Assembly: GCF_000485595.1 (NCBI RefSeq)
Contig: NW_014577189.1
Span: forward strand, 66,379-96,829
Source: Priapulus caudatus
Taxonomy: Eukaryota; Priapulida; Priapulimorpha; Priapulimorphida; Priapulidae
Direction of reading: 5' to 3'
Length of the DNA stretch: 30,451 nt
Within the stretch, counting starts at the first letter, position 1, and every line of letters starts with the position of its first letter. Shown piece after piece: positions 9,019 through 18,732 of the stretch. The notes below the pieces were generated by a model, which worked only from the letters and a program-made list of their open reading frames with translations, had not been told where the DNA came from and ran no database searches. The position numbers and the translations under genes are program-made.

Positions 9019-9653
9019 TGTGTGATGAAGGGCGCATATAGGGGGAAATTCTCTAGCTATATATCGTGTGCGAATAATGTACGAACAGGAAATACTTTTT
9101 CACAACAAGATCTCGTGGCATAAAGAACAGAATAAATTGGATTAAGTGTACTGTACGTCACAGGCCGGGTGACACAATAACACAATAACACAGTATACGT
9201 AACACAATTTAGAGTTTGTGATTTGATGGTTTTTTGGAAAGTTGCTAGCGCGTATTCGTTTTCTATTCTCTTATATCGGCAAACTCAAGATTTATCAATT
9301 ACGATTTCAACATGTTTGGTGTAATTAACCTTTTTCGTATTCTAGCCTACAATAACCAATTATTTCTAGGTACTATACTCATGCAAATCAGCTATTCAGC
9401 GTTGAGAAAACGTTTTTATCGAATATGCAGACGTTTTTTTTTAGTTATTAAGGCAATTTTATTGGATTTCATTAAATTTATTTTCGACAATCAGACGGCT
9501 TCAGACATATAAGCAAGCGAGTAAACAAATTGTGAGTTTCTCGTGTTTCCAATGATAAAATGGTGCTACCGATAATCTGGTATAAAGCCAACATGCTTAA
9601 TTGTTCCTCCACAATAACATAATTGCTTGTCCCTCTATTTGCTACCCTACTAC

Positions 9654-9722
9654 GTGGTTCTTAACCTTTTTGGCCCTACGATCCCATCAGACATTCTTGG
9701 TCAGTACCGTGACCCCCGAAAC
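9654..9722 (+). mobile_element. hAT-type terminus fragment
   Basis: GTGGTTCTTAACCTTTTTGG followed by CCCTACGATCCCATCAGA and GTGACCCCCGAAAC resembles the terminal region of hAT elements (CAGTGGTTCT-AACC type). No matching opposite end was found within R2, so it is an incomplete or chimeric piece. Present also at 22685-22752. Confidence 0.45.
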
Positions 9723-9872
9723 AAAAATTGAACAAAACAGCCCGATTCATGAAACCATGTCTGCCAATACTCAGTCAATGGGATGGCTGAAATTGCTTCA
9801 CAGCTATCAGGCGATCAACAAAATTTCGGGCAAGTTAAGTGCTTTGGGCTTGTGGGCAACCATATTTATGAG

Positions 9873-10214
9873 TCACTTGACCGACCCTGGCAACTTTTCA
9901 AACACCATCGGCACTAACAAATCTCCATAACTTTCCTCCGTCTTTCCTAAGGATCTCAGCCCTCGAACATGACTTTCCAAACTGTCATAGAATTCGCGAA
10001 GGCTTACTGTTGTGGTTGTTGGCTTGGGCAACTCCCACAAGGCCTTCGTGTATAGCTTGAGATCAGCATATGTGGTTGTCCGTAGCGCTTCTTGGGCAAT
10101 TCTAACGCCTCCTTGTAGTTTGCGCTTGTTGCATAACTTTTGCTTTCTGCATAAGTTTCGTCATCTGTCCTCGATGCGCTCCTCTATAGTTGTCGTTAGC
10201 CTTCGCAGATCCAT
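9873..10214 (-). pseudogene. BEL/Pao retrotransposon gag fragment (DUF1759-like), copy 1
   Basis: Read on the minus strand from ATG at 10214, one frame of 114 codons contains an internal TGA at codon 18 and ends at TGA (9873-9875). It includes LREFYDSLESH and SYGDLLVP...EKLP, typical of the gag region of BEL/Pao LTR retrotransposons. A primer-binding-site-like sequence sits directly upstream. Pol is absent, and a hAT-type terminus follows about 150 bp beyond the stop. The second copy (22904-23245) has the same internal stop. Confidence 0.72.
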
Positions 10215-10234
10215 CCTGGTCACGGCACCACAAT
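10215..10234 (-). other. Candidate BEL/Pao primer-binding site
   Basis: On the minus strand TGGTGCCGTGACCAGG follows ...CCCCACA TTG and immediately precedes the gag ATG. A TGG-initial sequence a few bases after a CA-ending LTR is the usual PBS layout. The ~180 bp beyond (10235-10410) would be the LTR end, but its outer limit is not clear. Confidence 0.5.
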
Positions 10235-10445
10235 GTGGGGAATTGCACGTTCACGATAGAAGTAAGAGTAAAACAGTACTCGTTCTTTAGATTCCACGAA
10301 GTGACTGGTTTATTATAGAGCGCACGTCCTACACAGAGCGCGGTAACGTGTTCACATTATAATAATTTATGCATAACTTCAGCGCACGGCGTACGCGAGG
10401 CGGGAACTTCTTATGAATGTTTTTTATGGTCCATTGTATGTTAAT

Positions 10446-10535
10446 TCGGGTTTCCCGACATCAGGTTCGAATACTGGTCACGGCCAAGCTACTCTGTAGC
10501 CATGTCACGGCAGGAGATTTCTTTTTTTTTCCTTT
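10446..10535 (+). mobile_element. SINE-like 3' part with B box and T-rich tail
   Basis: Contains B-box-like GGTTCGAATAC (10464-10474), then TGGTCACGGCCAAGCTACTC, CATGTCACGGCAGGAGATTT and a T-run. The second R2 copy lacks about 75 bp here (near 23484), which marks this as an insertion in copy a or a loss in copy b. The tail also occurs alone at 4930-4970. Confidence 0.5.
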
Positions 10536-10728
10536 ATGCGACCAGACAACACGAGTGAAGAATGTTCTGAAGATTTTACACAATCCTTTTCAATTCTATT
10601 GTCTTTCTTCACGTAATGTTATTTACTAAATATTACGCTAGTGTAGGTTATCATAGCACATCACCCTCCATTGAAATTAGTAACAACCTCAGAAAAAAAT
10701 AAAAAACTGGATTGCGCACATGGGCGTT

Positions 10729-10800
10729 CAGGGGCTTGAACCCTGGTGCTGCCTGTTCAGTGACGACTGTACTTAGCGAAGTACCCATCGTGCCTAGCCA
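10729..10800 (-). repeat. tRNA-like (SINE head) sequence, copy 1
   Basis: On the minus strand an A-box-like TGGCTAGGCACGATGGG (10800-10784) is followed by a perfect T-arm, CAGGG-TTCAAGC-CCCTG (10745-10729). The spacing is longer than in a class I tRNA and would need a long variable arm. No clean acceptor or anticodon stem is seen, so it is read as a tRNA-derived repeat and not a functional tRNA. Counterpart 23692-23762 keeps the T-arm. Confidence 0.5.
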
Positions 10801-11063
10801 GCTCGTTGCACTCCTTTTTAATAGCATATATCGATAAGCCCGAGCTGTGATAGAAATAGACTGTCACTGATATTTTTCTGTTTGCCAGCCTGCTACAGAT
10901 TGCACAATAATCGCGCCGCTATGGTGCAGACTATATCTGATAATCTGTTCTCTAGTGAGACGCATTTCGTCATCATGACGTCACGGTGCTTGGCGCTTGG
11001 CGCGAGGGAAGAGAGGGTGAGAAGATATCTTATCCATGCGCCATGAACAGAATAATACCAAAC

Positions 11064-11282
11064 CTACGCATTGACATTTCCAAGCATTCCACCAATAAGT
11101 ATACTAGTACTGTCTGGCACAATACGGTTTAATGAGATGAGAAATCCTGGAGAATTCTCACTCCCGGCTTGAGGCAGCGTGCGTAAGATCGGGACAGTTG
11201 TATAGGGTGGGCATATGTTTCCATGAACCAAAGTATCCTCGTGACGTACACTGACGTCACGCACGAACTCGGCTATCTCCGA
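11064..11282 (-). other. Unrecognised minus-strand reading frame
   Basis: About 70 codons without a stop and with balanced, protein-like composition (FVRDVSVRHED, TTVPILRTLP, GGMLGNV). It ends at a TAG followed by GTTTGG. A hairpin element interrupts its upstream side at 11291-11333. Part of it (11205-11258) is repeated in inverted orientation near 13224-13280, so it belongs to a dispersed repeat. No family is recognised. It could be transposon debris or an exon remnant. Confidence 0.25.
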
Positions 11283-11291
11283 AGTTGAATC

Positions 11292-11333
11292 ACTGATCTC
11301 TACTATACTACGGTTAGTATAGTAGAGATCAGT
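11292..11333. mobile_element. 42-bp perfect-hairpin micro-element (family 2)
   Basis: Perfect 19-bp arms starting ACTGATCTCTACTATACTA, with a 4-nt loop CGGT. Flanked by the 9-bp direct repeat AAGTTGAAT (11282-11290 and 11334-11342), with one unpaired C at the left edge. The terminus ACTGATCTCTA is shared with 27218-27316. Confidence 0.6.
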
Positions 11334-11411
11334 AAGTTGAATGCATACAGCCTGCTGATGGTGCTGGTGGTTGCGCATATGGTAATAATTATTCCATACT
11401 ACCAAGACTGG

Positions 11412-11455
11412 CAAGAGCTAATAATACCTAATTAATAAGGTATAATTAGCTCTTG
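11412..11455. mobile_element. 44-bp near-perfect palindrome (family 1)
   Basis: Begins CAAGAGCTAATAATACC and ends with its inverted form. 20 of 22 positions pair across the centre. No direct repeats flank it. Its right edge touches the inverted R1 copy. Same terminus as 4554-4603. Confidence 0.6.
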
Positions 11456-12010
11456 ACGATCTGCAGCCCGGATATCCGCGCGCAAGCTGCGAACACCCCG
11501 CGGCGCCTTTTCATCGAATTCGCTGCTCTGTAATTAGAACAATTTCACGGTTCTGTCAGATCGGCCTGTAATCGGTCAATTGAGGAGTTGTGGCGCTTGC
11601 AGAAGCCTTTCGACTATGCACGTAGGGCGAGAATAAATGCAAATGCTCGTAATTGCTAACCTGCTGGTTGGCGCGCGTTAGAGTTTTCCTCTAGAAAAGC
11701 GATTTCGAATTTATTTAATTATTTTATTTAATAACCTGAAGTTATTCTCGTACATATGGGCGCCATAGATGGCGCGACGAGGCTCTCTTCGAGGATTTTC
11801 CAGAGAATGTTGAGACAGAAGAAAACGGCGAATAGGCTTTAGACTGCCCGCGGTGGAGAGTTTGACACGCTCCACTAACTATAACTTTAGTGTAGCCAAA
11901 GATTACTGTGGCCCAGTACGAGTCTAGCTGGAATCGTGACACTGGGCTTTTAATTATCGTAGCCATCTTGTTCCCTCACGTTCATTGGCTAAGCCGTTGA
12001 TTGATGTTTC
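11456..12010 (-). repeat. R1 repeat family, inverted copy d
   Basis: Reverse complement of about 7100-7690, for example the CTGCAGCCCGGATATC, CACGTAGGGCGAGAATAAAT and GCGCCATAGATGGCGCGACG regions, with scattered differences and short gaps. Confidence 0.85.
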
Positions 12011-12059
12011 TTTACAGTTCGCGTGTTGCTCGGCCGGCTATAAGTATAACTTAGACTTT

Positions 12060-12300
12060 GTACATTCCACACCTACGAATACTCTTTATTACTACAAGTA
12101 CATGTTTACAATAATTACTAGTAATTAAGTACTACTACTAGTAGTAGTACTACTAAGTTACCAGCACTACTAGTATATGTATAGTTCACTACCAGGACGG
12201 CAGGAGCTAATAGTAATATATTTACTAATTACTAGTACTATACTACGTACGTACTAGTACATACTACTACTAGCTCAAGAAACGCTCGTAGAAGTTCTCG
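12060..12300. repeat. Palindrome-rich (ACT/AGT)n region with diverged family 1 element
   Basis: Contains a perfect 24-bp palindrome of ACT/AGT triplets (12128-12151), further CTAGTA and GTACGTAC palindromes, and CAGGAGCTAATAGTA (12200) paired with TACTACTACTAGCTC (12264-12278). The left flank ACTACCAGGACGG resembles the flank of the 11412 element. Confidence 0.6.
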
Positions 12301-12317
12301 GTTAGAATACCCCTATA

Positions 12318-12430
12318 CTAGACACAGGCACTTCAAGCGTTTCAATAAATATAATGCTAACTAAAACGAAATCTACTTTACTACAAATTCTTAATGTTTC
12401 TAGTATAGGCCTATACTCTCTTTCGAGAAG
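12318..12430 (+). repeat. R1 repeat family, short copy e
   Basis: Matches about 6776-6930 with an internal deletion: GGCACTTCAAGCGTTTCAAT, then ACAAATTCTTAATGTTTCTA and GTATAGGCCTATACTCT. Confidence 0.6.
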
Positions 12431-12446
12431 GTTGCGAGGTGCAAAG

Positions 12447-12544
12447 GCCTATATAGACTAGGACTCGCTCCCACCTCCGATTAGCCATCGAGTGACTAAG
12501 CTAAAGCCGAGAGGTGGGAGGCGAGTGCCAGTCTATGGGCTATA
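12447..12544. repeat. Foldback element, ~35-bp arms
   Basis: Left arm from GGCCTATATAGACTAGG to CTCCCACCTC and right arm from GAGGTGGGAGGCGAG to AGTCTATGGGCTATA are imperfect inverted repeats around a ~30-bp loop. No target duplication seen. Confidence 0.6.
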
Positions 12545-12842
12545 GCGGGCGGGAGCGGCGCACTGCTTGCAACTCCTTACGAGCCTCGCCATTGGAACGT
12601 TGCAAAAACGTTCCAGCGTTGGGGCGCAACTAATTAGGTCACGAGAGCGCGACGGTAGGTGTTTCCTGATTCTGACAGCCATTGTCCATTACTGCGGCAA
12701 GGTTCGCGAATGTCAGAGATTTCTACAGTCTTTCTGTGATTTCGGCGCGTGACACAGCTCGGTTACGAACAACTTACTCGGTTACAGTTTTTATAACCAG
12801 GGAACACTGTTCACGTCCAAATGTCTGCCCTGGTGTCCCCCA

Positions 12843-13744
12843 CTAAAATTGCGGACGTTCGCTGGCAGCTATTGGATTCGTGCGCGGCCTATGCATTCGG
12901 CGCACGGATCCATAGCTGCCAGCGCTGCATACTGTCGTAGAATTTCTGCCGGTCGCGTGCGCCTTGCCGCGGACTGCCGCGCAAGATCGCGCAGCACTTC
13001 GATAAACACCTCCTTTCGGCAACGCTTCTCTAGTATCCCGTCTCATCTGGATACTACGCATATCAACTTCCGGCATCAGACTTTCCGAAGGATGATGCAA
13101 AAACGCTAACCTTAAACCCTACCCCAGAACCATAACCCTAACACCAACTGATAAACCCGGACTCGGATATCTTATACACTATCTCTGGTGTATAGATAGC
13201 ACTGTACGTCACACTGACCGTACACTGACGTCACAGGATACTTTGGCTTCAATGGAAACATATGTCCCACCCGTTGTGGAGTCGCGAAGGATTAAATCGA
13301 AAAATGCCTGCCAAGCGTAACGACCATACATCATCACACTATTACAAGCTACAACTCCACGGACAGATGGCTGCTCTAGCTCGTGGGCTCACCGTTACCC
13401 ATAGACATCCCCATCTATAATACTGTGTTAGTTAGATTTCTATGCATTTACGTGTATCCTGAGTAGTACGAAGGGGGCGCTGCATGCAGTTTGTATACGT
13501 GCATCGATAAAAAACCAGATGAGACGGATACTAGAGTAAGCGTTGCGCGAAAGGAGCTCGGGTTATCCAAGCGCTACTAGCCGCAGATCTTGCGCGCAGT
13601 TCCGCGACCAAGGGGGCGCACGCGAACGCGGGTGAACGTCCTACGCGCTAATGCAGCGCTGGCAGCGATGGGATCTCCGTGCCCGGAATGAATAGCGCTC
13701 GCGCCACTGATCCACTAGCGCCAGCGAACACTCGATAATTTTAC
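12843..13744. mobile_element. ~900-bp element with long imperfect inverted repeats
   Basis: The outer ends pair TAAAATT..GTTCGCTGGC (12844-12866) with GCCAGCGAAC..AATTTTA (13720-13743). Inner arms of about 150 bp (12905-13052 and 13513-13680) pair through CCAGCGCTGCAT, GCGCAAGATC, CCTTTCG.CAACGCTT and CTCATCTGGATAC-like blocks. Another hairpin sits at 12860-12924. The centre holds CCCTAA-like degenerate repeats (13103-13140). No transposase frame and no clear target duplication. Confidence 0.55.
13345..13520 (+). repeat. Dispersed segment shared with 23985-24610
   Basis: CTCCACGGACAGATGG, TGTATCCTGAGTAGTACGAA and GGGGGCGCTGCATGCAGTTTG match the DNA on both sides of the foldback element at 24037-24537. 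At this site the intervening DNA is only about 55 bp and is itself diverged. Confidence 0.7.
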
Positions 13745-13764
13745 GGAATACGCAGATTGAAACA

Positions 13765-14460
13765 GCTGAGCTGCATTAAGCACTGCCTGTTCTTTGCAAG
13801 CTTCATGAAATGGAACTAATCACTCAGAAAAGAGTGTCAACACCTTCTACTTCTACACTGCGTGTTGTAATAGTTTATATTATGAATTGTATGTGGTTAT
13901 GTGAGGGCGGTCAGCTGGCCTTCCATGTTAACGACGGCGGCAGCCTGCCAGCCCGGATAATAAGCGGGGTCACGGGCGTTTTTATAATAAGATAATGCGG
14001 AATATAATACGCCGCTATTCAATGTAAATAAGAAATGTTCACCTATATATCCAAACGAATGACGACGTAAATAGCACATATAATGAACAAAGCCAACCCA
14101 AACCTGGCAATCGATCATCCGCATATTAGTTGCCGATAGCCGTAATCCTAGGCGTCAGCTAGTTGTTCCAACGCGGTTAGATTTACCAGGAATACAGGGA
14201 TGAACGCCTGAGTGGCATTGAGCTGCTGTTTTCTTTGGCAGCTTCAATGAAAATAATCTATGAAAAGTGTCAACACCGTCTACTTCTAGTTTCATACACG
14301 GGCTGAGTATAAGTTTTATTATGAATTGTATTTTGATATGCGTACAGCGGCTTCATATAACCGAAGCTGGCGCGCAGCTGCCAGCCGAACAAGACAAATA
14401 AGCCTTGGTTTGATAATAAATAAATGATACTCTCATGCGCAACTACATATGCCATCGGTT
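13765..14460 (+). repeat. Two diverged ~440-bp direct repeats
   Basis: GAGCTGCATTAAGCACTG...CTTCATGAAAT, AAAGTGTCAACACCTTCTAC, TTATGAATTGTAT and a CAGC.TGCCAGCC box at 13765-13965 recur in order at 14219-14395. There are many substitutions and indels, and no protein or RNA is recognised. Confidence 0.6.
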
Positions 14461-14589
14461 CAAGGATAGAGACATGGAGGTCCCCAATAAACCAATGTCA
14501 TTATACAGCTCAATATAGAGATTATTGTATAATCTAACTATAATTAGGTAAGGTTATGGGTATAGGGCTTATTGATTAGGGGGTTAGGG

Positions 14590-17083
14590 AACGAGCAATC
14601 TCCAGGGGCCACCCTCCGACCGCAAGGCGTAGACGAAGTTTGCTATAAGCAGCACGCTGGACGATGTAATATATGCGAAATGCTACATACGCCTTTGGTA
14701 GTTTTCCAATAGGGACTGAAAAGCACACAGAGCACATGCAAGCGTTTCAATAGATATAAGTGCTAACTGACAATACACTCGCTGTATTCATACGATTTCA
14801 AACACAATACTCATACCAACAGTCGCGCGTAAATGTATTTACTTAGTACAAAAATTCTTTAATGTTTCGTGGTTACTATAGGCGCTAGGCTACTCTGTTT
14901 CACTACGATATGACAACAGTTTTTTAACGGCAGAAGTTTTGCGCTGACCGTTTAATTCCTTGAAGCACTTCGTAGACCTTCAGACGCCCGTGCACTGATT
15001 CTGCTCTGGCAGCACATACGGCTGGTGCTGCTGACGCCGACACTGGCGGGGTTGTTTTTCTGGCCCAGATAACATCTAGTGCAAATTCTCAGTCTAAAAA
15101 ACATCAATCAACGGGCTTAGCCGAATCACTGAGGCGAACACCAAGATGGCTACGCAATAAAGTTAGAAACTCCCACGTCATTCGCTCGAATATGCCAGGC
15201 GTAGAACTTACACTCGCGAGGACTCGCCATAGACCTTAGTGACTGCGGACCAAAGGAGTATCTTTCTGCTACAACTGTACTAAGGAGTCTTGATAGGTTA
15301 GCAGTGCCCAGCGGTGGTGAACTCTCCACGCGAGAGCACGTCTGATACGCCGAGATTCGCCGATCCTTTGTAAGTGGGAAAGTCTCTCGTGAACACATCC
15401 CTCACCTACGAAGTGACTGAGTCCTCGTCACGCTCATCTCAATGGGACGCCATATGTACGAGAATAAGGTATCAGCGGCGGTTGAAAAGAAGAAATACAA
15501 ACTCGCTTTTCTGAGGAAACCTAAAGCACCGAGCCAGCAAAGTAGCAATTACGGCATTTGGATTTATTCTCGGCCTACGTGCATAGTCGATAAGGCTTCT
15601 GGCAAGCCGCACAACTCTCAATTCGTTATACGCCTTTATCCTATACCAGTAGCTGAGCTCGGAACAATTTTATACTTAATACGACTGGCGCACGCGAATA
15701 AGTCATTGTGTCACCGCTTCATGCATAACGTATTAGCACTTTCGCGCGGATCACGTCCGCGGCTGCTCAAGTATTCCAGTCTGACGCGCTGGATGCGCAT
15801 TGTGTGATAAACATAGCGACTAAGTATATTGATTTTGCTAGCAAGCTTATTTCTCTGTTATCGGATCGGATTTTTGTTTCTATTCATCCGGCGAGGATCG
15901 TAAATTAATAAAAATCCCTTTTTTTATACTCTGGGCGGCAAACTGGCTTTTTTTTAATTTCGAAAATTAAAGATATTACAGCGACCGATCCTGCAGCCAT
16001 CCGACAATTGTTTTGGCGGCCGATCTTACGCGCTTTTAAAGAACAGAGGCTTGGCAGCCTACGACGAGAGATGTGGCGTAGTAAGTCCGATCTCAGACGC
16101 TAATTCTCTCGGCGCCCCGTCATTCCTGTCCGCTAGACCAATAGTTGAGGAATGTCGCGCATTCGCTAAATCGCGCTTAGCCACCCCAGAATAATCTTTT
16201 TCTGCCGATCTTTCGCGCCGGACAGTGGCATGCGCCGACAGCAGATGGTCATGGGAAAAATCCGATCCAGAATTTCATTTCGCGACGCAGCATCCCCATC
16301 AAGCGAATGCCTAAAAGTACTTAAGCAACAAATGGCGCACAGGTCGCACGTCACCTCAGTCACAAGACAACATGCTTTACAAGCCGATCTTGCGCCGCTT
16401 TGAAAAGACAGAGCTAGGGCATAAAGGAGATGTGCCAGATCTCAGAAATTCACTTCGACCGCCAGCATTACTCGCATTAAGCTTCGTACATGTGCAATAA
16501 TGCGTAGGGTTGTCGCACGCGGTCAGTGCCTTTTAGACACGCCCATTACTTTATAGCGTAGATATTTGTCTTTCGGTGGTGTCTCGACGCAAGCTACATG
16601 CACAATATCTCTCGAGAATAATATTTTTGCAAAAATATGTATTTTAAGAATAGCTGAAAGGAGGAAATTAGTGCCAATGCTTAGCTTATAGGTGGCATAG
16701 CATTCCATCAGTAGACGTGTCACTGAGAAACACACTAGAAAAATGATGTCTTGTAAGTGTCCCTCGTCTGCATATGAAAAGTTAGTGCACCACAATCTGG
16801 CTACAGATAGTGGGAGCGGCCTATGCCGCCAATATCCTCGCTCGAAACGTTATTATACTTTGTGACATGAATATGCAGTTTATATGTTAGGGGGGTATCT
16901 CGGCCATATGTTATGATTCGTAATGTAATAAATTGTCAAAATATCTAGATAAGGACCTGTGCTTATATTTAGATGCGCCCTAGCCTGTGTAGAGTGCAAA
17001 ACTCCAACTTCATCCCCTTCCGTCCTTCCACTTGCCTTCATTGTGCCTCGATCGGCCTCCTTCTTCTTCTACCGCCCCCGCCA
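14590..17083 (+). repeat. R1 repeat family, copy b (indel-rich)
   Basis: Follows R1 copy a in order across its length but with a single-base or few-base insertion every few bases (for example GCATGCGCAATATCTCGC becomes a longer stuttered form near 16815). The pattern of inserted and doubled bases differs from the substitution-dominated divergence of copy c, which suggests uncorrected long-read sequence. Confidence 0.8.
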
Positions 17084-17189
17084 TCTAACTTCCCTGCCGC
17101 CTTTCCGCAGTCTCCCAACCCTCTCTTCCTCAGCAAGCTATATTATACAGTTTTCTTCGGTCCGTAATGCACGCCTGAAGCGGTGTTCG

Positions 17190-17690
17190 CGCATGCAAAA
17201 TATCTCCCGAGAAGAATAATAGTTTGCAAAATTTATGCATTTAAAATGAATAGCAGTTATCCTAGCTAGATTTATATAATAGCATTCCATCAGTAGACCT
17301 CACTTGAGAAATAGGAAAAAGACCTTTCTTGTAAGGTCCACGCTGCATATATCAGTTAGTGCACAATCTGGTTACGATAGTGTGTTAGCACATGCGCAAT
17401 ATCTCACAAGAGGAATTATTTTTTGCGATGCATATGCATTTTATATGGTTAGGGGATGTCGCAGCATAGATTTATGTAATAAATTGTTAGCAATAGACCT
17501 GTGTTTAGAATTAGGAGAGCGCCCTAGCCTGTAGAGTGCAAAACTCCTACTTCATTCCCCCGTCCCTCTTCCCTACCGTCTTTCCTCACTCAACCACCCC
17601 TCTCTCCCTCAGCAAGCATGTACATGCGCAATATCTCACCACAGTAGTTATATTTCGAGATGAATATTCATTTAATATGTACATACTCCC
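17190..17690 (+). repeat. Further R1-end monomers
   Basis: Clean copies of the ~200-bp unit start at ATGCAAAATATCTCCC (17194), ATGCGCAATATCTCAC (17393) and ATGCGCAATATCTCACC (17626), separated by pyrimidine-rich CCCTCTTCC tracts. Confidence 0.7.
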
Positions 17691-18732
17691 GAGTAGTGTA
17701 GTAGAACTAATCTCAACCCGAATGTCCTGCTTCAATAATTACAAGGGGACAAAGAATTCAAATCTTCCAAACGTCTTCAAAACGTGCGACAGCTTACAGA
17801 GTCACATATCTGTTATTTTCAGTAATTTCTTTACAGTACAACCAAAATATGTGATTGGATTGTACATTAGTAAATGTAATAATGACGCGATAGAAAGGCA
17901 AATATGGTAACCTTGCAGCTTCACTGCGATTAATAACGCGAAACGAGATGTGCACAACAACAGTACAAGATGGCACCCATGCAGACGTCAGCATCGCATT
18001 TACATATCGGACTGTTACTTTCTTGCGCTCTGATTCAGATCCAAATAATAATATCTTTAAAGGACACATTATCGTTTGAAAATTGTAGCATACTCTATAA
18101 TATCATGTATATTAATCTGTATAGATAGCATCACACTCCTCCGTGGATCTGATTTCCAACGTGGCTCATGGTCTGGACTCCTCACCAAGATCTATATTGT
18201 TTACACATGAGGTTTCTACAACTGCTCTCATCCCACCATCCGTAATAACGTATAAGAAAGATTCGCTCTGATGTCTCGAATTCTAAAAATTAGTCACATA
18301 ATTAATGAATAACTATTATCATGATCTGCTAATCATCTTTGAGCGTTAGTCAATATCACATTTGTTACTATCGTTAAATATTTGCAATGTTCGTAGTTCA
18401 TTCTAAAAGTTCATGATGAGTCCGAGGTTTGTCCTTCATCGTTCATCGTTGGCTTCATCTAATCATAGCAGCTAAACGTTATCGGCATTGAAGTGGGCGT
18501 CCACGGTCGTCTGTGATTCGATGGATTCTCTTCCTCGCACCTGGTGTTCTGAACATGAATGGATTACATAACCATCTTATAATACAGGTCGACATCAGAG
18601 GAAATTATTGTACCGCGTTGAATTCGCACAAAGAAGCGAAACTCAAAAACGGTAACGCAAAAATATTAGGTGTTAACTTTTTAATTCACAGCTGATTCGC
18701 TAATGTCCTCGCAAGTACAACTTACCAAAGAA
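17691..18732. other. Unassigned sequence
   Basis: AT-rich, apparently single-copy within the window. The open frames (17536-17910 plus strand, 17794-18069 minus strand) show no family character or coding composition. No repeat or RNA is recognised. Confidence 0.5.

Larger units (their letters stand above)
8888..10994. repeat. R2 repeat family, copy a
   Basis: Matches 21343-23956 at roughly 96% from GTTTCTCTACCCC to the CATGACGTCACGG end. It contains a TGCG microsatellite, a hAT-type terminus, a BEL/Pao gag fragment on the minus strand, a SINE tail and a tRNA-like sequence. It lacks the 566-bp TIR element of the other copy (empty site 9163-9171) but has the SINE tail the other copy lacks. Confidence 0.93.

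Noticed and set aside
13810-14124. Frames on both strands in the 440-bp direct repeats
   Set aside because: They are short, not conserved in the second repeat unit, and lie in a stretch with suspected sequence errors.
18411-18432. Hammerhead-ribozyme-like TGATGAGTCCGAGG
   Set aside because: The invariant C before TGATGA is A here, and no GAAA follows a stem II, so the core is not formed.
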